Shown here piece by piece: positions 56,981 to 64,000 of a DNA stretch of 64,000 bases. Positions within the stretch are counted from its first letter, which is position 1. Each line of letters opens with the position of its first letter. The stretch is from Glycine soja (lineage: Eukaryota > Streptophyta > Magnoliopsida > Fabales > Fabaceae), in contig NC_041002.1 of the NCBI RefSeq assembly GCF_004193775.1, positions 36,615,112-36,679,111 on the forward strand, read 5' to 3'. The notes beneath the pieces were generated by a model. The model saw nothing but the letters and a program-made list of their open reading frames with translations. It was not told the DNA's origin and did not search any database. Both the position numbers and the translations under genes were made by a program.

Positions 56981-57326
56981 TGCTAGCAATACCAGTAGCA
57001 CCTACCAGGCCCAAAAGGAATGTTTCGAGACCCACTTATTTGAAGGACTACAACACTTAGCACTAGGGGTAGGTTATAACAAAATTTGTTATGAATGGTT
57101 CTGTAAAAAAAAAAAACAATTCTATTAGGAAGTTACTAGTGCAATTCTGTTAGGAAGATATTAGTGCTTTATGATTTCCTTATTTCCACTACCAGACAAT
57201 TATGAATCATGTATAAATAAACCATGAATGGAAATGAAAAGGGTAAGAAGAATTTCAATAGAAATTAGTAGTGAAAGGAGGTTACCTTGTCCTCAAAACA
57301 AGACACTTATCCTCTACTCCCTAACA
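56981..57326 (+). repeat. 3' LTR of the gene-capturing element
   Basis: It runs from TGCTAGCAATACCAG to TACTCCCTAACA. The purine-rich CCAGAGGTGGGTAA before it is a plausible decayed polypurine tract. Confidence 0.9.
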
Positions 57327-57382
57327 ATGATCATCTTCTTCCTTATAAGTTTCACTTAAAATCCTAACTAAGCTATTTTCCT

Positions 57383-57383
<1 letters not shown>
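57327..57383 (-). pseudogene. L1 ORF1 start fragment and TSD ATGAT
   Basis: 57327-57331 is the TSD. The rest reads on the minus strand as an L1 ORF1-type beginning (SETYKEEDDHLQRNNRKV when joined across the TSD). The L1 probably ends here, next to the microsatellite. Confidence 0.55.

Positions 57384-57451
<68 letters not shown>
57384..57451. repeat. AT microsatellite, about 33 repeats
   Basis: An uninterrupted AT run of about 66 bp lies at the edge of the L1. Confidence 0.95.
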
Positions 57452-57453
<2 letters not shown>

Positions 57454-59794
57454 CTAAATTAATAGTGTTTGATTGGTAATTAATCAATTTATTAAGTATA
57501 TTTATTTTCAAAATTTATTTAATAAAAGACATATTACTATTTTTTGTAGGTTAATTAAATCAAACAATTTTTTATCATTCTACTTGTGATTTTTTCTCCT
57601 TTTTAATTTTTGAGTTTTAATTACTTTGGAACAAAAAACTATCTATAGAAAATTTGACAAAATGATATAAACAATTAAGAAAATTACCATGAGTATATAT
57701 TTGATTTGATTAAATTGTTAAATCTTATATGAATTTTTATTTTATATAATACCTTAATTAATTTATTAGTTTTTCTGGAATAGTTTTTATAATTACAATA
57801 ATAAATTATCATGTGATCAAATTAATAAATAAAATATTTTATTTATTAATTATGATATATCTAAAATGTTGAAACTATGCCATTAACAACAAGTGTAAAA
57901 TAGAAAAATATAGGTGAAAACCATAATAAATATTTAATAGGGAAAGCACAAAATTCTATTATAATTAAATAATTTTACTCAATTTCTTTTATCCCAAATA
58001 AAGTGTGCAGACAAAAAATGAATAAAATTAACTTCTTCTTTTTTTAAAAAAAATGACAAAATAAAACATACAAGACAATATTAAATCAAAAAGCTTCTAC
58101 CTAAGTCGATATTCTTAATCATTCTGAAACATATGTGTATATAAAAATATATTTAAATATATATTAACATATCTACTAATATATATTTATTAAAATTTAA
58201 ACTAATTAATTAATAATATTTAAAAATTTAAATAATATAAAAAATACTTTTATAAATTGAAAATATAAATTTAATACTCATGTAAGGAGAAAGTTAACCT
58301 AGTTGTATATCTATAATCTTATCAAACCATTTTAACGATAAAAGCACAAAAAACAGAAGAAAGAAAGAAGAAAAGACTGTTGTCAATAGCATGAAATATC
58401 TGATCTAATTTAGTTTCCGTTTCCCATCGGTGTTTGTTTTCTTGGACAGCTTTGAGTGGTCAATTTTGGATCCAAATTAACCTTTCCCTTTATCCAATCC
58501 CGAATTCCACTAATATCGAGGGAAAAAGATGTGGAGCAACCCACAGATCATGGGAAATGGTTTTGAATCTTTTGGCACGTTAAAGTTATAACCAATACTT
58601 GTCAAATTGAACAACATATATTACGTACCCAAATTTTTTTGAAAAAAAAAATTAAATATATTTTTAATCTTTTCAATTTAAAGTTGTTTTAATTTATTGT
58701 CCTTACAATTTTATTTTTTTAATGCTTAAAACACTTTAAATAATAATTTGAACTGTAAAAAAATGTTATTTAAAACGTCATAAAAACAAAAAATAAAACA
58801 AATATAATTCGTAAGATTAAAAACATAAAAATAATTTCATAAAGAATAAAAGTAAAAAATTTAAATCATAAGAATTAAAAAGATATTTTAAAAAAATTAT
58901 TATCATCAAAGTTGATATAGGACGAGCCTAACATTAAATGAGATTCAAAATAAATTTAAAGAAAAAAATTATTATTTTAAATATAAATTATATATTGAAC
59001 ATTTTTTTTTAATGTGTCCTTTTTTTCAACATATGAAATATTTTTACTTTATAAAAATTAACAGAATTTTTTTTTATATAAGTCTAAAACTCAAGTTTCA
59101 TTTATTTTATCCTTAAGACACTCGTAAATTTATGAGAAGAAAGAGGGTTAGTAGTAATAATATTATCTTATATAGGACTAAGGTTGTGGGGGGATGCTAT
59201 AGGATGATACTATTGGGTGCACCTGAATTATGAATTGGAAAAGCTGAATTAGTAGAAGGACTTAATTTTTAATATATCGTATTCCTGACTGAATTATGCA
59301 AACGATCATCATTGTGTTGCTCAGCGTAGTTCCTTACATCTTGTACTGCTTCTACACTTTCTTGTATTGCATTTTCTGTCTCTCATCATTCACTTCATTA
59401 TGTGTTCCCCAACGAGAGAATATTGAGAAATTTCTGTTCGAATTCTATCTCACTCCGCTCACCACGGACACTAGACACTAACTACATAATTTAGTATTTT
59501 TAAGTTGATAAGTTAAAAAAAAAGTTATATAAACATTAGCAATCGAATTGAGCTTGCAGTAAGAAAAAAAAAATCAATTGAGCTTGAGTTTAAAAGTTTG
59601 CAGTCAGAAAAAAAAAAAATATTTGTGTCGGTCCAGTCTTTTTATGTACTTACATATTATTTTAAGTTTGTATTGTTATTTAATCATAAATTATCAATAT
59701 ATAATATTTTTTTGCCATGATTTTAATTATAATTTTTTATACGGACTCTTTTTTTTCAATAAAACTTTCACATATGCCTCTTTACGTGGTTGAT
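57452..59794. other. AT-rich intergenic stretch
   Basis: It is very AT-rich with homopolymer runs. 58400-58560 is less AT-rich but shows no gene. An open frame at 59296-59481 encodes a hydrophobic stretch with no recognised family, start context or partner, so I do not call it. Confidence 0.4.
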
Positions 59795-60230
59795 ATGAGA
59801 AATTGGATTTTGTGATTAATTTTATGTCTCGCTTGGCCACTCCAATCCTTTTGCAAAATATTAAATAAAGAAGAAAAGTTAGACCTGTGAAGAAAAAGAT
59901 TCAACTTAGACGGTAACCAAGACCATATTTTAGTAGCAATTTCACACTGGAGAAAGATCAGATTAGAGGATTCGTTAAACTTCCCACAAGAGAGTACATC
60001 GGAGGCAACAAGCAACCCCTATGTTTAAGGTTGTCATATGTGGGCATCATATGGTGGAAAACCTTCCACAACATGAAGGATCTTGAAGAAGGAATGATAG
60101 GCGAACAAAGAAATTTCCCCAGGGGACGGCAATAGGACCGTAGGGGAAAAATGATGAAACGCAACCTTGAAGGTTAAAACACCCTTTGGGGACAGCAGGA
60201 CGCCAAAGAGGCTGATCACTCTTCTGGTCT
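59795..60230 (-). pseudogene. LINE fragment, zf-RVT region
   Basis: The minus strand reads KGVLTFKVAFHHFSPT-like residues, then FNESSNLIFLQCEIATKIWS, the reverse-transcriptase-associated zinc-binding segment (S-x-HLFxHC-x-A-x-x-IW in relatives). It is short, frameshifted and not contiguous with the large L1, whose own zf-RVT lies at 30520-30640. This is therefore a second LINE insertion, mostly lost. Confidence 0.6.
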
Positions 60231-61748
60231 GGAGAGAAGTGATAGAATTGATGGCAATAAATACGGGATATTCATGAATTTAGTTTGATTTTTTATTGAA
60301 AAATCATTCCAATCAAACTTAAAAACATATGTTATTCGCGTTGGTTGGATTTTTATTTAAAATAAAATCAGAATCAAACAAAACTATTATTTTTCGGTTT
60401 AGTTCAGTTTGATTTTTACAGTTTTTATTAAAATATTATTTTATAAATTCACACATAAAATGTGTAACATCCTGATATCTATTTATATATTATTAATAAT
60501 TATGTTTGATGTTTAATTATATTTGTTGCGTTATTTTTATTTGTAATTATTTTCAAAGAGATTAATTTAGTTAATAGAAGGATGTGGGTAGATAAGGATC
60601 TAACTTCTCAAAGAAGCCTCTTGAGAAAACTTCTCAAAAAAGCCAGAGAAAACTTCTTGGGGAAGCCTCTTAATGAAGCTTCTTGATGAAGCTACATGAG
60701 CTGTCTTGGTAAAAACGTTGTCCAGCCTTCGTTAATCGTTGGATCTTCACGAAATTTGTTCTGCAGCTTCACAAGATACTTTTCCATGATCTGACCGTTG
60801 GGATCTTCGAGAAGATGTATGATGTGTGCGCGACATTTCCGTGTCTCAGACCATTCCTCACTTGAGCGTTTTCAGCCTTTGCTTTTGTGTAACTTAGGAA
60901 AAATATCATTTCTTTTCCTTTCTTTCTTCCAAAGCCATTTCTAACGTCCCAAGTACTTTCTCCATCACCCACAGCCACCGTTAGCAACCATAAACCACCG
61001 TTGTTCTCTGTTGCAACCCCACACTGAGATGAACCCTTCGACCGAAGCGGAATCTTCCAACTTGGCTCGCAGTTTCGATAGAGAACAAAACCCTAGTCTG
61101 ACCTTTCATTTTCCTCCGAGGTAACCATTGTTCTACGCTTGTTTCTTGTTAGTTTCAGCTTGTCTTTGTATCTTTTCTGACTTTGGAACTGTCATTGCAT
61201 GTTTTACGTTTCCTTTGAAAAACCCTAGAGAAAGAGACTTTGTAAACGTTATCTTTTCATGAAATGCATGTTATTTTCGTAACCTACACTGAACCCCGGT
61301 CAGATTGGCGTGGTCAGAATTTCCAAATGATATCCCTTTGTAAAACCCGAAATGCTCTCAGCTCTTTCATGAAGTAACATGGGTGTTTGACCCAGAGCAT
61401 TGGTGTTAGCTTTGTTTCCTGAAATCCATATTAAGTTTCCTTCATTTTGGCATGGTAGAGGCTTGCGTTGAATCAACGAGCAAGGATGAAAAGGAATCTT
61501 CAAGTGACGCGACGAGGAACCCGCGGGGTAGCTCACGATAGGTGAAAGGAGTTTATTATAAAATTTACCGTTTTAACACCATAGTTAGGGTCAGGGAACC
61601 TAGCTATGAGGATATCTGCCTATCCCTGTTGCATGCTGATTTTTCTTTCAAGAAAATTATGTTTTTAACGAATGGCATGTGATAAAAATTGTTACTGATA
61701 TGTATGCTGGTTTTTTAGGAGAAATTATGTTTTGACAAATGGGATGTG

Positions 61749-61750
<2 letters not shown>

Positions 61751-61803
<53 letters not shown>
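61751..61803. repeat. TA microsatellite in the solo LTR
   Basis: About 26 TA repeats are followed by a mixed TATG stretch to 61830. Confidence 0.95.
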
Positions 61804-61812
<9 letters not shown>

Positions 61813-61847
61813 ATATATATGTATGTATGTATTGTAATGAATGATAT

Positions 61848-61849
61848 TG

Positions 61850-61938
<89 letters not shown>
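61848..61938. repeat. TG microsatellite in the solo LTR
   Basis: About 45 uninterrupted TG repeats. Open frames rich in Thr-His or Tyr-Ile here are by-products. Confidence 0.95.
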
Positions 61939-61939
<1 letters not shown>

Positions 61940-62154
61940 TTAGGATGATATTGATTTGAGATGACGTTGTTAATAAAGACCATGTCGACATGAATTGTTA
62001 TTATTGATGAATATGTGAATATAAAATGAGGTTGTTGTTGTTGTTGATAACGTCATTGAGATGAGATGATATTTATGTTGAGAATGACATGGAAATGGAA
62101 TGTTGATTGATGTTGGAAATGCATTGGTATGTGCATGTTGTGTATGTTCGTGGG

Positions 62155-62335
62155 GGGCACTGTGCATTGACCTTCCAGGGTCTTTGGCATTAGCTTTTGG
62201 TCACGTTCATACGTTGGATGTTGTGTATGATCATGGGGGGGCACTGTGCACTGACTTTCCTGGGTCTTTGGCACTAGCTTTTGGCCACGATCATACGTTG
62301 TATGGAGTGTATGTCATGGGGGGTAGAGTGCACTG
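62155..62335. repeat. Short direct repeats of about 80 bp in the solo LTR
   Basis: GGGGGGCACTGTGCA, TTTGGCA(T/C)TAGCTTTTGG and CATACGTTG recur at about 62153, 62234 and (partly) 62317. Confidence 0.75.
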
Positions 62336-63596
62336 ACCTTGTCGGATGGCTCAGACGTGGGTAACTAGCATGGTTAGAGAATCTAAGCATTTATGAGGGG
62401 ATGCTTAGGCGCTTTAATTGGTCCATGGTCTTTGGCACTTACTTTTGGCCGTGATCATAGCTCATACGACATAGGAAATAGAGTAATTGTGGTCAAGTGT
62501 ACTTTGTACTAGGGGGCTTGTCACCTGGTAGGGAACACCTTTGGGCTCCCAGACTGATCACCTATGGGAGGGGGACTGTTACATGCACACCCGGGTGGTC
62601 TCGACAAACTCAGCACAGTTCCCTAAGTGAGAGTATCGTGTGGACACGCTTAGGCTATTTCCTGAGATTTGGTTGTTGTTGGCACGTACCGCATTGCATC
62701 TGAGTATTGAGTCAGGTGCATGCATCATTCTGTGCAGTCTTGATTGGGTCCATGAATGGATGATGAGTAATTGTTGGATGTGGATGATGAATATTTGTTG
62801 GATATGAGTGTTGAATAATGAATGTTGTCTATGCTCATTATGTTTGCCTATGTTCCTTTCTAATTGTGGTTATTTGGTTTTGGTATTGGTTCTTTTTATA
62901 ATGAACTCACCCTTACAATTTTTGTATCGTGTGGTTGATACCTGTGATGATCACGTACCTTGTTCGTGGGAGCAAAATGACAGTGGCAAGGTGCAGGGAG
63001 TAAGATTCTGGTGAGGAGCCGCCGAGCCGATGTGATGATGTTGACGTTATTTTAGGAGAGAGTTGTGTTTTGTAATCAACTCCTCCATAGTTGGTTTTGA
63101 AGTTTTATTTTATTGAATCAAAGATGTAAAACTTGGATTTTAATTATACTTATGAACAAATTTAATTTTCGATTATGTGTATGACATATACCGAGTTACT
63201 GTTTCTATATAATTATGTATATTCACTTAAGTAATGGCGTGTTGTTGGATGCATGTGTGTTGGGACAAAATTACTTCGGTTTTCATAAGCAAAATTAAGG
63301 GAGTTCTTCTTATAAAAATTCAAATTAGCGTATATTAGAGTGTGGATATCGTAGCGACGAGGCGGGTCGTTACAAAATGCATAACACTAAAGTAATATAA
63401 GTGTTAGTACAAGTGTTGTAGTTTGGTTTGATTTGGATCGGTTTCAAAAACACAAACTGCAAATTAAACCGAACCAATTGGTTTGAGAAAAAAAATCATC
63501 CAAACAAATCCAAAAATTTCGATTTGGTTCGGTTTTCAATGTTTTTTAGTGGTTTTCGGTTTTTATTTTTGGATCAATTTGGATTTGAACACCCGT

Positions 63597-64000
63597 AGCA
63601 AGAAGCAACAATGGGCATTTGTGTTGAGTTAATATTGGATGCAAATAAATACTAAGTTTAAAAGTTGTGTCTTTTATGCCAAGACACAATAGTGTTGAAT
63701 ATGTGTCAGATGGACCAAACAATAACCATCATATGCTAAGTTTTGAAATACATTTAAGACTAAGTTAATGCTCTACTTTTGTGATTCATTATGCAAAGAA
63801 TGTTCAAACATCCTTCCTAGGATTTGTTGAAGTGATGAAAAATAAGAGAACAATTAAGATCAACCTTCCTCTTCACTTGAAAAGGCATCACTACTATGAA
63901 GAGGTCTGCTTTAAGCTAAAGTTGATTTGATTAGTGAAGACTACATCAAGAGTGTTGCTCAAGGAAGATAAGTAGAGTAGTTTAATGCTTGCATTTAATT
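63597..64000. other. Unassigned right end
   Basis: No gene or clear repeat family was recognised. Confidence 0.3.

Larger units (their letters stand above)
53913..57326 (+). mobile_element. LTR retrotransposon carrying captured sucrose synthase and PPR fragments
   Basis: Two 345-bp LTRs (53913-54257, 56981-57326) and a 5-bp TSD define a 3414-bp element. Between them lie a gag-like start (54258-54800), a PPR-like fragment (54840-55010) and a long intronless sucrose synthase fragment (about 55095-56930). Then comes a short tail, LEDKVDFPEVGN, just before the 3' LTR; it resembles the C-terminal end of many gypsy Pol proteins. No RT or integrase is present. LTR divergence is about 6-7% by eye, so the insertion is much older than the Ogre-like one. 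It interrupts L1 ORF1 near its start. Confidence 0.88.
30420..57383 (-). mobile_element. One ancient L1-type LINE split by five insertions
   Basis: Reading the minus strand and skipping the inserted elements gives one collinear L1. The 5' end and start of ORF1 are at 57383-57327, most of ORF1 at 53912-52533, the ORF1 end at 40480-40407, the start of ORF2 and endonuclease at 39489-38873, and the endonuclease rest, RT and C-terminal zinc region at 33509-31877 and 31446-about 30420. After removal of the insertions about 4.8 kb remains, close to a full plant L1. Four of the five insertions have matching TSDs in the L1 flanks. It is heavily mutated, so it is old. The 3' end is approximate. Confidence 0.78.
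60463..63374 (+). mobile_element. 2.9-kb solo LTR
   Basis: It runs from TGTAACATCCTGATATC to GGCGGGTCGTTACA. It is flanked by AAATG at 60458-60462 and 63375-63379. No coding region is present. It shares start style and GATCTTC-GAAATTTG phrases (about 60737-60800) with the minus-strand solo LTR at 44919-49402. It contains the GGCACTGTGCA(T/C)TGAC-containing repeats at 62155-62335 and two long microsatellites. Confidence 0.88.
60268..63596. mobile_element. MITE-like element interrupted by a solo LTR
   Basis: The left piece, 60268-60462, begins TACGGGATATTCATGAATTT; the right piece, 63380-63596, ends TTGGATTTGAACACCCGTA. The outer ends are imperfect inverted repeats (TACGGG-T/A-TGTTCA...). Both pieces are full of GGTTCGGTTT and AACCGAACC words. 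It is about 410 bp without the insert. The TSD is not resolved. Confidence 0.55.

Noticed and set aside
59296..59481. Small membrane protein gene
   Set aside because: The frame is 61 codons, hydrophobic by T-rich composition, with no homology I recognise and no supporting signals.
61657..61991. Open frames rich in Thr-His and Tyr-Ile
   Set aside because: They are translations of TG and TA microsatellites.
63940..64000. Possible LTR end and primer site (ACATCAAGAGTGTTGCTC)
   Set aside because: It resembles the junction at 24021-24045 only superficially; that junction is LTR followed by CACTA coding sequence, and no LTR body precedes 63940.

Overview
The window looks like repeat-packed (probably pericentromeric) DNA from a legume nuclear genome, most likely soybean or a close Glycine relative. 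The reasons are the plant-type Ty3/gypsy, CACTA, MULE and L1 families, the tRNA-type primer sites, LTRs carrying clustered GTAATCGATTAC palindromes, and a sucrose synthase-like fragment of plant type. Species is inferred from recognised repeat style, not from a search. I see no intact host gene. Almost everything is nested transposable elements, and most boundaries are fixed below by matching target-site duplications (TSDs).

Left block (1-28177). A decayed Athila-like gag on the minus strand (1-1868) abuts a non-autonomous Ty3/gypsy element (2163-24030, plus). That element was split by a 16.6-kb Ogre-like element on the minus strand (3873-20499, TSD GGAAG). The uninterrupted insertion site is preserved in a sister copy at 35914-35918. 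The Ogre-like element has ORF1 and gag, but I find no protease, reverse transcriptase or integrase. Between gag and its 3' LTR it carries several tandem repeat arrays, including about 52 copies of a 24-bp hairpin unit, and it was itself hit by an element now reduced to a solo LTR (11748-12789, TSD TCCTA). The gypsy host ends inside the transposase gene of a CACTA element (24031-28177).

Middle and right block (28178-57383). After an LTR remnant and a MITE-like stretch, one ancient L1-type LINE on the minus strand is spread over about 27 kb by five insertions: a 430-bp solo LTR (31447-31876), the sister gypsy copy (33510-38872), another solo LTR (39490-40406), a 12-kb MULE (40481-52532) and a 3.4-kb LTR element (53913-57326). 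The MULE has 9-bp TSDs and two convergent decayed genes: a plant-mobile-domain protein, and a MULE transposase with a C-terminal OTU-protease-like domain. It was split by a large solo LTR (44919-49402), which was split in turn by another (46539-48222). The 3.4-kb element at 53913-57326 holds intronless sucrose synthase sequence and a PPR-like fragment between its LTRs, so it appears to be a gene-capturing retrotransposon.

Right end (57384-64000). This is AT-rich DNA with a long AT microsatellite, a small LINE scrap, and a MITE-like element broken by a 2.9-kb solo LTR (60463-63374) that contains long TA and TG microsatellites.

The sequence therefore reads as an insertion history. The L1 and CACTA are the oldest hosts, and the MULE and gypsy elements are younger. 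The solo LTRs record repeated LTR-LTR recombination. The Ogre-like element is recent: its LTRs differ at only about 20-25 sites by eye.
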